A stretch of DNA of 64,000 nt, taken from assembly GCF_016124105.1 (NCBI RefSeq), contig NZ_JADGMQ010000012.1, positions 1-64,000 of the forward strand, in the 5' to 3' direction. The notes beneath the pieces were generated by a model that worked only from the letters and a program-made list of their open reading frames with translations, searched no databases and was not told the origin of the DNA. Shown in pieces: positions 44,939-54,566 of the stretch. The position numbers and the translations under genes are program-made. Within the stretch, counting starts at the first letter, position 1; every line of letters starts with the position of its first letter. The DNA is from Aquamicrobium zhengzhouense (GTDB lineage: Bacteria > Pseudomonadota > Alphaproteobacteria > Rhizobiales > Rhizobiaceae).

Positions 44939-45859
44939 ATGAGCTTTTTCCCAGGCAATGACCCGCAGCCCGGCGACGCCCTGGCATGTGATGCGATTGA
45001 AACGCTAATCATCCCGAACGCAAAGGATATTGGCGGTTTCGAGGTGCGCCGCGCGCTGCCGACAGCGCGAAGAAAGCTTGTCGGGCCATTCATCTTCTTC
45101 GACAGGATGGGGCCGGCGATCCTGCGCGGCGACATGATGCTCGACGTACGCCCGCATCCGCATATCGGACTGTCCACGGTCACTTACCTTTTCGACGGCA
45201 AGATCCGGCACCGCGACTCGCTTGGGACCGAAATGGTAATCGAACCCGGCGACGTCAATTTGATGACCGCCGGTCGAGGCATTGTTCATTCAGAACGGTC
45301 GCCGGAAGAACTGCGCGGCAATCCGATGTCGATGTCTGGGCTGCAGACCTGGCTTGCGCTCCCAGACGGGCAGGAGGAGATTGCGCCTGCTTTCGAAAAT
45401 ACGGCGCGCACCGATCTACCTGAAATTGATGCCGAAGGCATTACCGGACGCGTGATCATCGGTTCTTTCCATGGCTGGAAATCACCGGTGCGGACTGCTT
45501 CCGAAACGCTTTACGCCGACCTGCGCCTCGCCCCGGGGGCGACCTTGCAAATTCCGGCTGATGCGGAAGAGCGGGCGATCTATATTCTCGAGGGCGAGAT
45601 CAACGTTCTTTCGGATCGTTTCGTGGCCGATCGGCTCCTGGCATTTCGCCCGGGCGACGAAATCGTGATCTCCAGCGAAAGAGGCGCGCATTTGATGTTG
45701 TTCGGCGGAGCATCTCTCGGCACAAAACGCTATATATGGTGGAACTTCGTATCGTCCTCGCAAGAGCGCATCGAGCAAGCGAAGGAAGAATGGCGCACCG
45801 GCCGGTTCGATATTGTGCCGGGTGATGAAGAGGAGTTCATTCCCCTGCCACAGGGGTGA
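44939..45859 (+). CDS. Pirin family protein (second copy)
   Basis: A 306-residue bicupin pirin. The metal-site motifs are VRPHPHIGLSTVTYLFDGK, then a His in IRHRDSLGTEMV, EPGDVNLMTAGRGIVHSERSP. The C-terminal pirin domain follows at about residues 185-290. Compared with the pirin at 3255 it has PHPHIGLSTVTYL instead of HPHRGFETVT, so it belongs to a different branch (YhhW/YhaK-like grouping not resolved by eye). It stands between xseB and dxs with no obvious partner. Metal and substrate are not known. Confidence 0.92.
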   Translation: MSFFPGNDPQPGDALACDAIETLIIPNAKDIGGFEVRRALPTARRKLVGPFIFFDRMGPAILRGDMMLDVRPHPHIGLSTVTYLFDGKIRHRDSLGTEMVIEPGDVNLMTAGRGIVHSERSPEELRGNPMSMSGLQTWLALPDGQEEIAPAFENTARTDLPEIDAEGITGRVIIGSFHGWKSPVRTASETLYADLRLAPGATLQIPADAEERAIYILEGEINVLSDRFVADRLLAFRPGDEIVISSERGAHLMLFGGASLGTKRYIWWNFVSSSQERIEQAKEEWRTGRFDIVPGDEEEFIPLPQG

Positions 45860-45949
45860 AACTGCCTTTGAAATGCCGCGCGCATTTACTTTCCTAGTCC
45901 GACAGCCTATCTCCGGCTTAACTCAACACCAACGGTCGTAAAGAAGCCC

Positions 45950-47863
45950 GTGTCGTCAGCTCCCAGCACACCCCTCCTCGACAAGGTCCGGATTCCGGCT
46001 GATCTCCGCTCATTGCCGGAAGGTGATCTGACACAACTCGCGAGCGAATTGCGAACCGAACTCGTCGACGCAGTCTCGCAGACAGGCGGTCATCTCGGTG
46101 CAGGGCTTGGCGTCGTCGAACTGACCGTCGCGCTGCACTATGTGTTCAACACTCCCGATGACCGGATCATCTGGGACGTTGGCCACCAGGCTTACCCGCA
46201 CAAGATTCTTACGGGCCGGCGTGACCGCATTCGCACCTTGCGGCAGGAAGGCGGGCTCTCCGGCTTCACCAAGCGCGATGAGAGCGAATACGATCCGTTT
46301 GGAACCGCACACTCTTCGACCTCGATCTCGGCCGGTCTCGGCATGGCTGTGGGCCGCGATCTAAAAGGCGGCAACAACAACGTCATCGCGATAATTGGTG
46401 ACGGTGCGATGTCGGCGGGCATGGCGTATGAGGCTTTGAACAACGCCGGAGCCCTTGATGCCCGGCTGATCGTCATCCTCAACGACAATGACATGTCGAT
46501 TGCTCCGCCCAGCGGAGCGATGAGCCACTATCTGGCACGTCTCGCATCGGGAAAGACCTACCAGGGCATCCGCGATATCGGCAAGAAGCTGACCTCATAC
46601 CTCGGCGAGCGCGTGGATCGCGCGGTCACCCGCGCCGTTGAGCACGCACGCGGCTATGTCACCGGCGGCACGCTGTTTGAAGAAATGGGTTTCTTCCACA
46701 TCGGGCCGATCGACGGGCACAACCTTGAACATCTGGTGCCGGTGCTGCGCAATGTGCGCGACAACAATACCGGCCCCGTTCTCATCCACGTCAAGACGCA
46801 GAAGGGCAAAGGCTATCCGCCTGCCGAGGCAGCTGCTGACAAGTACCACGGCGTCAACAAGTTCGACGTCATCAGCGGCGCGCAGGCCAAGGCACCCGCC
46901 AACGCACCTGCCTACACAAAGGTGTTCGCCGAGAGCCTGGTTCAGGAGGCCAAGCTTGATGACAGGATTGTTGCTGTCACGGCCGCCATGCCGAGCGGTA
47001 CTGGCCTTGACCTGTTCGGCGAAGCATTCCCGAGCCGGACCTTTGACGTCGGTATTGCTGAGCAACACGCGGTGACCTTCGCAGCCGGGCTTGCAACGGA
47101 GGGGCTGAAGCCGTTCGCGGCAATTTACTCGACCTTCCTGCAGCGCGCCTATGACCAGGTCGTTCATGACGTAGCGATCCAGAAACTGCCGGTGCGCTTC
47201 CCGATTGATCGCGCGGGCTATGTCGGTGCCGATGGTCCCACTCATTGCGGCGCCTTCGACGTGGCATTCCTTGCCTCGCTTCCCGATTTCGTAGTGATGG
47301 CAGCAGCCGATGAGGCGGAACTTCGTCACATGGTGCGCACGGCAGCCGATTATGATGAAGGCCCGATCTCTTTCCGCTACCCCCGCGGAAATGGCGTTGG
47401 CATTGAAATGCCGGAGCGCGGACAGTTCCTCGAGATCGGCAAGGGGCGGATCGTCAAGGAAGGCACCAAGGTTGCGCTTCTGTCACTTGGAACGCGTCTG
47501 GCCGATTGCCTTGCCGCTGCCGAGGAACTCGACGCTGCCGGCCTCTCCACCACTGTCGCTGACGCTCGTTTTGCCAAGCCGCTTGACGTCGACCTGCTGC
47601 GCAGGCTTGCGCGTGAGCACGAAGTGCTTGTGACGGTCGAAGAGGGGTCGATTGGCGGGTTCGGCAGCCATATCCTGCATCAACTGGCACATGATGGCCT
47701 TCTCGACAGCGGCTTGAAGGTCCGTCCGCTCGTCTTGCCTGACGAATTTACCGACCACGGCAAGCCCGAAAAGATGTACGCCAGCGCCGGGCTAGATGCG
47801 ACAGGGATCGTGCACACCGTCTTCACCGCGCTGGGCCGCTCGATCAGCGCGGTTACTGCCTGA
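45950..47863 (+). CDS. dxs: 1-deoxy-D-xylulose-5-phosphate synthase
   Basis: A 637-residue thiamin-diphosphate enzyme that starts the MEP isoprenoid pathway from pyruvate and glyceraldehyde 3-phosphate. The ThDP signature is [22 protein letters not shown], followed by the Asn of [19 protein letters not shown]. The pyrimidine domain has [17 protein letters not shown] with the catalytic Glu, and [20 protein letters not shown]. It starts at GTG 45950. tlyA follows after 12 bases. It links with ispE and ispH elsewhere in the window. Confidence 0.97.
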   Translation: MSSAPSTPLLDKVRIPADLRSLPEGDLTQLASELRTELVDAVSQTGGHLGAGLGVVELTVALHYVFNTPDDRIIWDVGHQAYPHKILTGRRDRIRTLRQEGGLSGFTKRDESEYDPFGTAHSSTSISAGLGMAVGRDLKGGNNNVIAIIGDGAMSAGMAYEALNNAGALDARLIVILNDNDMSIAPPSGAMSHYLARLASGKTYQGIRDIGKKLTSYLGERVDRAVTRAVEHARGYVTGGTLFEEMGFFHIGPIDGHNLEHLVPVLRNVRDNNTGPVLIHVKTQKGKGYPPAEAAADKYHGVNKFDVISGAQAKAPANAPAYTKVFAESLVQEAKLDDRIVAVTAAMPSGTGLDLFGEAFPSRTFDVGIAEQHAVTFAAGLATEGLKPFAAIYSTFLQRAYDQVVHDVAIQKLPVRFPIDRAGYVGADGPTHCGAFDVAFLASLPDFVVMAAADEAELRHMVRTAADYDEGPISFRYPRGNGVGIEMPERGQFLEIGKGRIVKEGTKVALLSLGTRLADCLAAAEELDAAGLSTTVADARFAKPLDVDLLRRLAREHEVLVTVEEGSIGGFGSHILHQLAHDGLLDSGLKVRPLVLPDEFTDHGKPEKMYASAGLDATGIVHTVFTALGRSISAVTA

Positions 47864-47875
47864 CGGCGGGCGGGC

Positions 47876-48637
47876 ATGACCTCGCCCACATTGCCCGGGA
47901 AACTGCGACTGGATGAACTCCTCGTCCGCCGAGGCTACTTTGCCAGCCGCTCACGAGCCAGGGATGCCGTGACACGTGGCGCGGTTTCCGTTGCCGGCGA
48001 GGTTATAAGCAAGCCGGGACAGTCCACACAGGCCAACGCGGAAATCGTCGTTGACGATCCAGCAAGAGGCTACGTCTCGCGCGCTGCTCTGAAGCTGATC
48101 GCGGGGCTTGATGCATTCGGCGTCGATCCGTCCAATGCGGTGGCACTGGATATCGGCGCATCGACAGGCGGCTTCACGCAGGTTTTGCTGGAGCGCGGCG
48201 CTCGACACGTCTATGCGGTTGATGTCGGGCATGGCCAGATCGATCCGGGCCTTGCTGCGGATGTACGCGTTACGAACCTTGAGAAGCTTAACGCCCGAGA
48301 CCTGGAAGCCAGCCATGTCGATGGGGCGACACCTGATCTCGTCGTTTCGGATGTGAGTTTCATCTCGTTGAAACTTGCACTTCCGCCGGCCCTTCAACTG
48401 GCCGCCGTCGGCGCGCGTTGCGTGCTTCTGGTGAAGCCACAATTTGAAGCTGGCCGGGAAGCGATCGGGAAGGGCGGTATTTTGCGGGATCCCGCTGCGG
48501 GCCCGGTGATTGCTGCGGATTTGGCGGCGTGGCTGGATCAACAGCCCGGATGGCGCAGCATTGGCACGACACCGTCCCCGATCGAGGGCGGTGATGGAAA
48601 TATTGAATTCCTGCTTGGCGGGCTAAAGGACAGATGA
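47876..48637 (+). CDS. tlyA: TlyA-family rRNA cytidine 2'-O-methyltransferase
   Basis: A 253-residue protein. The N-terminal S4 RNA-binding domain (LRLDELLVRRGYFASRSRARD, VSVAGEVISKPGQSTQA) precedes an FtsJ-like methyltransferase domain with the SAM loop ALDIGASTGGFTQVLLERGA, VGHGQIDP and VVSDVSFISLKLALPP. Such enzymes methylate ribose 2'-OH in 16S and/or 23S rRNA; in mycobacteria the loss of TlyA gives capreomycin resistance. The short amino-terminal form common outside mycobacteria (TlyA I) would act only on 23S. It overlaps the next methyltransferase gene by four bases. Confidence 0.92.
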   Translation: MTSPTLPGKLRLDELLVRRGYFASRSRARDAVTRGAVSVAGEVISKPGQSTQANAEIVVDDPARGYVSRAALKLIAGLDAFGVDPSNAVALDIGASTGGFTQVLLERGARHVYAVDVGHGQIDPGLAADVRVTNLEKLNARDLEASHVDGATPDLVVSDVSFISLKLALPPALQLAAVGARCVLLVKPQFEAGREAIGKGGILRDPAAGPVIAADLAAWLDQQPGWRSIGTTPSPIEGGDGNIEFLLGGLKDR

Positions 48638-49878
48638 CCAGCATAGTCACAATCGCTCGCCTTGGCGCGCAGGCAGACGGGATCGCCGACGCACCGGGCG
48701 GCCAGATTTTCGTGCCGTTCACGCTTCCGGGCGAAAGGGTCAATGTCGCAGTTAGCGGCAAGAAGGCGGACATTGTCGCGCTGCTGGATCCATCGCCGCT
48801 TCGCGTCACGCCACCTTGCCGTCACTTCGGCGACTGCGGGGGATGCTCGATCCAGCACCTTGAGCAGCAAGCCTATCGCGACTGGAAGCGCCAAAATCTC
48901 ATCGATGCGTTACGCGCTCGCGGTATTGAGATCGAGGTGGATGCGCTGGTGGAGTGCCCGCCGCACTCGCGCCGCCGTGCGGCGCTGACCGCGCGCAAGA
49001 CGGAGAAGGGGCTGCTCCTCGGCTTCAACGCCGCATTGTCACACCGGATTGTGGATCTGGAAGAATGCCCGGTGATGCTGCCTTCGATTGTCGAACAGCT
49101 CGACATGTTGCGCGGGCTTGGGCTTCTGGTTGCGCAGACGAAAGAGCCATTCCGTATGGCGGTCACCCAGTCGGCTTCTGGTCTAGATGTGGCGACCGAT
49201 GATAGCGGCGCCCTGGAAGGCCCCGCGCGTCAGGCAGCCGTCGAATATTGCATCGCCAACGGCATCGCGCGCCTTTCCGTCGATGGCGAAATCATCGTCG
49301 AGCCAAAGAAGCCTGTCATCATGATCGATGGCGTGGCTGTCATCCCACCGCCGGGAGCGTTTTTGCAGGCGGTGGAGAATGCTGAGCACGTGATGGCAAA
49401 GCTGGTCGTGGAGCATCTGCGCAAAGCCAAGCGGGTCGCGGACCTGTTTTCAGGCATCGGCACGTTTGCGTTGCGCCTTGCACGCCAAAGTGAGGTGCAT
49501 GCCGCCGAGGGCGATGCTCCAGCACTTGCCGCGCTTGATCGTGGTTTTCGCTACGGCGACGGGCTGAAACGGGTGACGATCGAAAAACGCGACCTGTTCC
49601 GCAGGCCACTGACTTACAAGGAACTCGACCTGAAGTTCGATGGTCTTGTCTTCGATCCGCCGCGGGCAGGGGCAGAAGATCAAGCCCGGCAAATCGCGCG
49701 CAGCACGGTTCAGCGTGTTGCGGCAGTGTCCTGCAATCCGATCACCCTGGCGCGTGACCTCAGCATCCTCATCGAGGGCGGTTACGTCCTGAAGCGGGTC
49801 GTTCCGGTGGATCAGTTCCTCTGGTCATCGCATCTGGAGACAGTGGCACTGCTGGAAAAGCCGAAAAAGCGGCGCTGA
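48634..49878 (+). CDS. RNA 5-methyluridine methyltransferase (RlmD/TrmA family)
   Basis: A 414-residue SAM-dependent RNA methyltransferase. A TRAM-like N-terminus is followed by the iron-sulphur cysteines CRHFGDCGGCSIQHLEQ. The catalytic domain has VADLFSGIGTFALRLAR (SAM loop), GLVFDPPRAGAEDQA and the nucleophilic Cys in AVSCNPITLARDL. The catalytic Glu is probably in the final SSHLETVALLE. These features define the RumA/TrmA group; the target uridine (23S rRNA or tRNA) is not decided. It is coupled to tlyA by a four-base overlap, making an RNA-modification pair. Confidence 0.93.
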   Translation: MTSIVTIARLGAQADGIADAPGGQIFVPFTLPGERVNVAVSGKKADIVALLDPSPLRVTPPCRHFGDCGGCSIQHLEQQAYRDWKRQNLIDALRARGIEIEVDALVECPPHSRRRAALTARKTEKGLLLGFNAALSHRIVDLEECPVMLPSIVEQLDMLRGLGLLVAQTKEPFRMAVTQSASGLDVATDDSGALEGPARQAAVEYCIANGIARLSVDGEIIVEPKKPVIMIDGVAVIPPPGAFLQAVENAEHVMAKLVVEHLRKAKRVADLFSGIGTFALRLARQSEVHAAEGDAPALAALDRGFRYGDGLKRVTIEKRDLFRRPLTYKELDLKFDGLVFDPPRAGAEDQARQIARSTVQRVAAVSCNPITLARDLSILIEGGYVLKRVVPVDQFLWSSHLETVALLEKPKKRR

Positions 49879-49964
49879 CTGTTCGCCCAATTGGATTGGT
49901 GAAGGTGTAGAGCTGGCATCAGACCTGTCATGCCACTGTAACGCACGCCTGCTCAAACGCGGGC

Positions 49965-50804
49965 ATGAAACAGCGCTACTACACCGACACTGGTTCTGAA
50001 CCGAAGGCCCGCCGTTACAGAGCACTGTTCCTCTCAGACGTTCACCTTGGAACGAGAGGCGCTCAGGCAGACGCGCTGATAGAGTTTCTGCGGTTTCACG
50101 ATGCCGAGATCATCTATCTCGTCGGCGATATCGTTGACGGCTGGCGTTTGCGACAGGGCTGGTACTGGCCGCAAAGCCACAATGACGTCGTCCAGAAATT
50201 GCTGCGCAAGGGGCGCAAGGGCGCGCGAATAATCTATGTTCCCGGGAACCACGACGAATTCCTGCGCGACTTCTATGGCACCCATCTCGGCGGCATCGAG
50301 GTCTGTGAGACGGCAATTCACGAATCGTCGGACGGCAAGAAATATCTGGTCATCCACGGCGACGTTTTTGACGTCGTGGTCCGCCACGCAAGGTGGCTCG
50401 CGCTTCTTGGCGACTGGGCATATGTGACCGCACTGGGAATCTCGACCTATCTCAACCTGATCCGGCGCAAAATGGGGCTGACCTATTGGTCGCTGTCAGC
50501 CTGGGCAAAACTCAAGGTCAAGAACGCCGTCAATTTCATCGGTAGCTTCGAAGAGGCGCTTGCGAGCGAGGCGGAACGCAGAGGCGTCGATGGCGTCATC
50601 TGTGGCCACATTCACCATGCAGCCAAGCGGGTGATTGGCGACTGCATCTATATCAATACCGGTGATTGGGTCGAAAGCTGCACAGCTGTCGTCGAACATG
50701 ACGACGGGACGATGGAGGTCATCGACTGGTCGATGCAGAGCCGCGCACTGAATGCAGGGCGACCGGTGACACCAGTATTGCAGGGCAGGAACGAAGCAGC
50801 CTGA
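49965..50804 (+). CDS. LpxH-like metallophosphoesterase
   Basis: A 279-residue calcineurin-type phosphoesterase. All dinuclear metal motifs are present: LFLSDVHLGTRG, YLVGDIVDGW, VPGNHDEFLRDF, VIHGDVFD and ICGHIHHAAKR. This is the pattern of UDP-2,3-diacylglucosamine hydrolase (LpxH). Alphaproteobacteria often use the unrelated LpxI for lipid A, so this paralogue may serve another pyrophosphate substrate. It is directly followed by a glycosyltransferase, and the two probably work in one glycolipid or envelope route (inference). Confidence 0.88.
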   Translation: MKQRYYTDTGSEPKARRYRALFLSDVHLGTRGAQADALIEFLRFHDAEIIYLVGDIVDGWRLRQGWYWPQSHNDVVQKLLRKGRKGARIIYVPGNHDEFLRDFYGTHLGGIEVCETAIHESSDGKKYLVIHGDVFDVVVRHARWLALLGDWAYVTALGISTYLNLIRRKMGLTYWSLSAWAKLKVKNAVNFIGSFEEALASEAERRGVDGVICGHIHHAAKRVIGDCIYINTGDWVESCTAVVEHDDGTMEVIDWSMQSRALNAGRPVTPVLQGRNEAA

Positions 50805-50814
50805 GGTGAGGCAG

Positions 50815-51843
50815 ATGAAGGTTCTGATCGTATCCGACGCATGGAAACCCCAGATCAATGGCGTCGTCCGGACTTTGGAAAAGGTGGCCGAGGTCCTCGT
50901 AGATTGCGGACATGAGGTTGAGTTTCTCACGCCAGATCAGTTTCCAAGCCTGCCGATGCCCACCTACCGAGAGATAAGGCTTGCGCTGGCTACAGCCTCG
51001 CAGATCGCGGAGCGGATCGAGCGCAGCGGCCCGGACGCGATCCACATTGCCACGGAAGGGATTCTGGGGCACCAGGCACGCCGTTACTGCCTGCGCCATG
51101 GACTGCCGTTTACGACCAGCTACCACACGAGGTTTCCTGAATTCGTGCGGGCCCGCGTGCCATTCCCAACGAACTGGACCTACGCCTGGCTGCGACGCTT
51201 CCACAAAGCCGGTTCAGGAATGCTTGTCGCGACCTCATCGCTGGCTACGGAGCTGCGGGAACGGGGCTTCCAGAACATCAGAATGTGGTCCCGCGGGGTG
51301 GATTCCAAATTGTTTCATCCCTCGAAGCGCCGTGACCTCGGATTGCCGGGGCCGATCTTCCTCAATGTCGGCCGCGTCGCGGTCGAAAAGAACCTCGAAG
51401 CGTTTCTCGATATCAATCTGCCGGGAAGCAAGGTAGTTGTCGGCGACGGTCCGGAACTGGTGAAGCTGAAGGATCGCTATCCGGATGTTCACTTTCTCGG
51501 AGCCAAGGGTGGCGAAGAGCTCGCCCGAATCTATGCTTCAGCCGATGTCTTCGTGTTTCCGAGTCGCACCGATACTTTCGGCAATGTGATCTTGGAGGCG
51601 CTCGCCTCAGGAACGCCAGTGGCGGCATTCCCCGTTACCGGACCCGTCGATATCATCGGTGATGGAATCGGGGGCTTCGTATCACACGACCTTAGCGAAG
51701 CGTCTTTGGCCGCCCTTGGTGTTTCCAGGCACGAGGCGAGGGCGAAAGCGGAAATGTTCGATTGGAATGAATGCGGTCGCCAGTTTCTCGACGCGCTCGC
51801 TCTACCTCAAAGAGGCACTGAGCCAATCAGCTTGTCGACATAG
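50815..51843 (+). CDS. GT4-family glycosyltransferase
   Basis: A 342-residue GT-B glycosyltransferase. The N-terminal domain starts KVLIVSDAWKPQINGVVRTL and has HIATEGILGHQARRYC. The C-terminal donor domain has FLNVGRVAVEKNLEAFL, VVVGDGPELVKLKDRYPDV, FLGAKGGEELARIYASADVFV and FPSRTDTFGNVILEALASG (EX7E-type motif). Such proteins transfer mannose, glucose or glucuronic acid to lipids or glycans. The ATG at 50815 has TGAGGTGAGG in front. It starts ten bases after the LpxH-like gene. Its last 37 bases overlap the convergent sirtuin gene. Confidence 0.9.
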   Translation: MKVLIVSDAWKPQINGVVRTLEKVAEVLVDCGHEVEFLTPDQFPSLPMPTYREIRLALATASQIAERIERSGPDAIHIATEGILGHQARRYCLRHGLPFTTSYHTRFPEFVRARVPFPTNWTYAWLRRFHKAGSGMLVATSSLATELRERGFQNIRMWSRGVDSKLFHPSKRRDLGLPGPIFLNVGRVAVEKNLEAFLDINLPGSKVVVGDGPELVKLKDRYPDVHFLGAKGGEELARIYASADVFVFPSRTDTFGNVILEALASGTPVAAFPVTGPVDIIGDGIGGFVSHDLSEASLAALGVSRHEARAKAEMFDWNECGRQFLDALALPQRGTEPISLST

Positions 51844-52517
51844 GCCGGGACAATCTCCGTCGCATTGCCGTGAATGATCTCATCGAAGGCGTGAGAGTTC
51901 TCCGGCGCTTCAAGATTGAGCATCACGGTGTGCGCGCCATTCAGTCGAGCTTCCTCGACGAAGTCTGCCGCGGGATAGACTGCGCCAGACGTTCCGATGG
52001 CAATGAATAGATCTGCCGATGCAAGCGCCTGATAGATGCGGTCCATGTGGTAAGGCATTTCGCCAAACCAGACGATGTCGGGGCGCAGGCGTCCTGCCGC
52101 TTCGCATGAAGGGCAGCGCGAGTCGATGCTCATATCGCCCAGCCACGGGTTCCTTGAATGGCAGGAACGGCAGAGTGCGGAGCGCAACTCGCCGTGCATA
52201 TGGATCAGGTTCTGGCTGCCGGCGCTCTCGTGCAGGTCATCGACGTTCTGCGTGATCAGCGTGACGGATCCCGCACACTCCCGCTCGAGCCGCGCCAGCG
52301 CATAGTGGGCCGCATTTGGTCCTACGTCATGGAGCTGGCGACGGCGCTTGTTGTAGAAGCCGTAGACACGGGCAGGGTGCGCAGCGAAGGCGTCCGGCGT
52401 TGCATAGTCGCGCCAATCGAGCCTGGCCCAGATGCCGTCGCTGTCCCGGAAGCTGGCGATCCCGGATTCAACCGAGATGCCTGCTCCGGTGAGGATGACG
52501 ATCGATGACGGCTGCAT
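51807..52517 (-). CDS. cobB: NAD-dependent protein deacylase (sirtuin, CobB-like)
   Basis: A 236-residue sirtuin. The NAD-binding motifs are LTGAGISVESGIASFRDSDG and TQNVDDLHESAG, with the catalytic His in IHMHGELRSALC. The zinc is held by CRSCH and CPSC. RPDIVWFGEMPY and AIGTSGAVYPAADF complete the Rossmann part. The segment VYGFYNKRRRQ has Tyr and Arg in the Y-x-x-R spacing used by SIRT5/CobB for succinyl- and malonyl-lysine, so desuccinylase activity is likely. It ends inside the convergent glycosyltransferase gene. Confidence 0.93.
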   Translation of the reverse strand: MQPSSIVILTGAGISVESGIASFRDSDGIWARLDWRDYATPDAFAAHPARVYGFYNKRRRQLHDVGPNAAHYALARLERECAGSVTLITQNVDDLHESAGSQNLIHMHGELRSALCRSCHSRNPWLGDMSIDSRCPSCEAAGRLRPDIVWFGEMPYHMDRIYQALASADLFIAIGTSGAVYPAADFVEEARLNGAHTVMLNLEAPENSHAFDEIIHGNATEIVPAYVDKLIGSVPL

Positions 52518-52534
52518 GTCGCCCCCCGTTTAGA

Positions 52535-53950
52535 TCAGGTGCGAGTGCCGCCGATCGTCATGGCATTCATGCGCAGATGCGGCTGGCCGACGCCGACCGG
52601 AACGCCCTGGCCGGCCTTGCCACACATGCCGATGCCGTTGTCGAGTTTCATGTCGTTGCCGATCATGGTGATGCGGTGCATCGCATCAGGGCCGTTGCCG
52701 ATGAGCATGGCGCCCTTGATCGGATGGGTCACCTTGCCGTTCTCGATCATGTACGCCTCGGTGCAGCCGAAGACGAACTTGCCGCTGGTGATGTCCACCT
52801 GACCGCCGCCGAAGGAGACAGCATAAATGCCATTCTTGACCGACGAGATGATCTCATCCGGCGTGTGTGAGCCGCTGGTCATGTAGGTGTTGGTCATCCG
52901 TGGCATCGGAGCGTGGGCGTAGGACTCGCGGCGACCGTTGCCGGTTGCCTTCATGCCCATAAGCCGCGCGTTCTGGCGGTCTTGCATGTAACCGACCAGT
53001 TTTCCGTCTTCGATCAGGACCGTGCGGTTGGTCGGCGTTCCCTCGTCATCGATGGTGAGCGAGCCGCGGCGTTCGGTGATCGTGCCGTCATCCACCACCG
53101 TCACGCCTTTCGCAGCCACCTGTTGGCCCAGCAGATCCGCAAAGGCAGACGTCTTCTTACGGTTGAAGTCACCTTCAAGGCCATGACCGACAGCTTCGTG
53201 CAGCATTACGCCCGGCCAGCCCGAGGACAAGACAATGTCGAAGGTGCCGGCTGGCGCAGGAACCGCATCGAGATTGACGAGAGCTTGCCTGAGCGCTTCT
53301 TCGCACGCGTGTTGCCATGAGCCTTCGGCGAGGAAATCGCCAAAACCTTTTCGACCGCCCATGCCATAGGATCCCGTTTCCTGACGGTCTCCGTCGCCGA
53401 CAACAACCGAAACGTTGAAGCGCACGAGCGGACGGATGTCGCGAGCAACGCGTCCGTCAGCCCGCAAAATTTCAACGTGTTGCCAGGAGGCAGCCAACGA
53501 CGCCGTCACCTGCCGAACCCGCGGGTCCTTGTCGCGCAGATACGCGTCCACGTCCTGCAGAAGCTTCGCCTTGTCGCTAAAGGCTGGCTGAACGATAGGG
53601 TTCTCTTCGCCGTAGAGCTTTACATTTGTTCCCGCCGGGGCGTCCGCAAGGGTGCCCGAATAGCCGTCCTTGACTGCTGAAACTGCCGAAGAGGCCCGCA
53701 GAAGTGCGGCTTGGGTCAACTCGCCGGCATGCGCATAACCAGCGGCTTCTCCGGCGACCGCACGAAGGCCAAACCCCTGTTCGGTGTTGAAGTTGGCAGT
53801 CTTCAGGCGGCCATTGTCAAAGACAAGAGACTCGCCTTCGCGATGCTCGATGAAAAGTTCGCCATCATCAGCTCCTGCGACCGTGTCTGCCACGATCCGA
53901 CGCAGGGTCTCTTCTGACACATCAAATTGTTCGAGAAGTCTGGCTGTCAC
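52535..53950 (-). CDS. tldD: Metalloprotease TldD
   Basis: A 471-residue protein of the TldD/PmbA family (U62), which in other bacteria processes peptide antibiotics and the antitoxin CcdA together with TldE. The zinc site is in MLHEAVGHGLEGDFNRK, and the C-terminal beta domain has NGIYAVSFGGGQVDITSGKF and VFGCTEAYMIENGKV. It starts at GTG. The partner gene tldE/pmbA is not in the window. A CTATAT sequence on the minus strand near 53992-53987 may be its -10 region. Confidence 0.95.
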   Translation of the reverse strand: MTARLLEQFDVSEETLRRIVADTVAGADDGELFIEHREGESLVFDNGRLKTANFNTEQGFGLRAVAGEAAGYAHAGELTQAALLRASSAVSAVKDGYSGTLADAPAGTNVKLYGEENPIVQPAFSDKAKLLQDVDAYLRDKDPRVRQVTASLAASWQHVEILRADGRVARDIRPLVRFNVSVVVGDGDRQETGSYGMGGRKGFGDFLAEGSWQHACEEALRQALVNLDAVPAPAGTFDIVLSSGWPGVMLHEAVGHGLEGDFNRKKTSAFADLLGQQVAAKGVTVVDDGTITERRGSLTIDDEGTPTNRTVLIEDGKLVGYMQDRQNARLMGMKATGNGRRESYAHAPMPRMTNTYMTSGSHTPDEIISSVKNGIYAVSFGGGQVDITSGKFVFGCTEAYMIENGKVTHPIKGAMLIGNGPDAMHRITMIGNDMKLDNGIGMCGKAGQGVPVGVGQPHLRMNAMTIGGTRT

Positions 53951-54047
53951 CGCATCGCTCCGAATTCTGAAAGGCTCTAGGCCGCTATATAGTCAGCCAC
54001 GAGCCAAACCGCACGTCGGGAATTTCTGCCAGAGCGCGCTCGGCTGC

Positions 54048-54566
54048 TTAGGGTAGGGCGGCGAAGCCAGCAGAGAAGCCATCGAGGTCGACCGGAATGC
54101 CGATTCCCTCTTCAGGCGTCTGGAAGACAATGAATGTCGCCGCAGTACCGGTCTTGAGCAAGCCAAGAAGTGGTTCTTCAAGAATCACCTCTGCATAGCA
54201 GCCGTCCTGGAAGCAGCGAACGAAGTAGGCGCGGCCGATATCCTTGCCATCAACGTTCAGCCCGAGCCCGTTTGGCAGGAGGACGCCAAGGGGAGCAAGC
54301 ACGCGCAAGATCTCCGCGCTCTTGTCTGCGGTCCGCAGGACGACGACCGAAAGCCCGACCTCAGGACGATCCTCGGCCACGACGTTCTGCATCATGGCGC
54401 ACTGCTCGGAGCTCGCGCCGCCGGGAGTGTCGCAAATGATCGACCAACTGCCATGCGTCGAACGGACGACGCCTTGCTGTTGCTGCTGTTGCTGCGCCGA
54501 AGCCGGCATTGCCAGCATCATGGCACCAGCTACGGCAGTAATGTGCGCGAACGTGCGAAACGTCAT
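54048..54566 (-). CDS. Invasion-associated locus B (IalB) family protein with polyglutamine tract
   Basis: A 172-residue exported protein. A signal peptide (MTFRTFAHITAVAGAMMLAM to PASA) is followed by seven consecutive glutamines and then the IalB domain: VRSTHGSWSIICDTPGGASSE, LGVLLPNGLGLNVDGKDIGRAY and CFQDGCYAEVILEEPLL. The two cysteine pairs of the family are present. IalB was named for Bartonella erythrocyte invasion, but homologues are widespread in free-living rhizobia with unknown roles. The polyQ run is coded by mixed CAG/CAA codons at the mature N-terminus. It is upstream of the cox cluster, on the opposite strand. Confidence 0.9.
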   Translation of the reverse strand: MTFRTFAHITAVAGAMMLAMPASAQQQQQQQGVVRSTHGSWSIICDTPGGASSEQCAMMQNVVAEDRPEVGLSVVVLRTADKSAEILRVLAPLGVLLPNGLGLNVDGKDIGRAYFVRCFQDGCYAEVILEEPLLGLLKTGTAATFIVFQTPEEGIGIPVDLDGFSAGFAALP

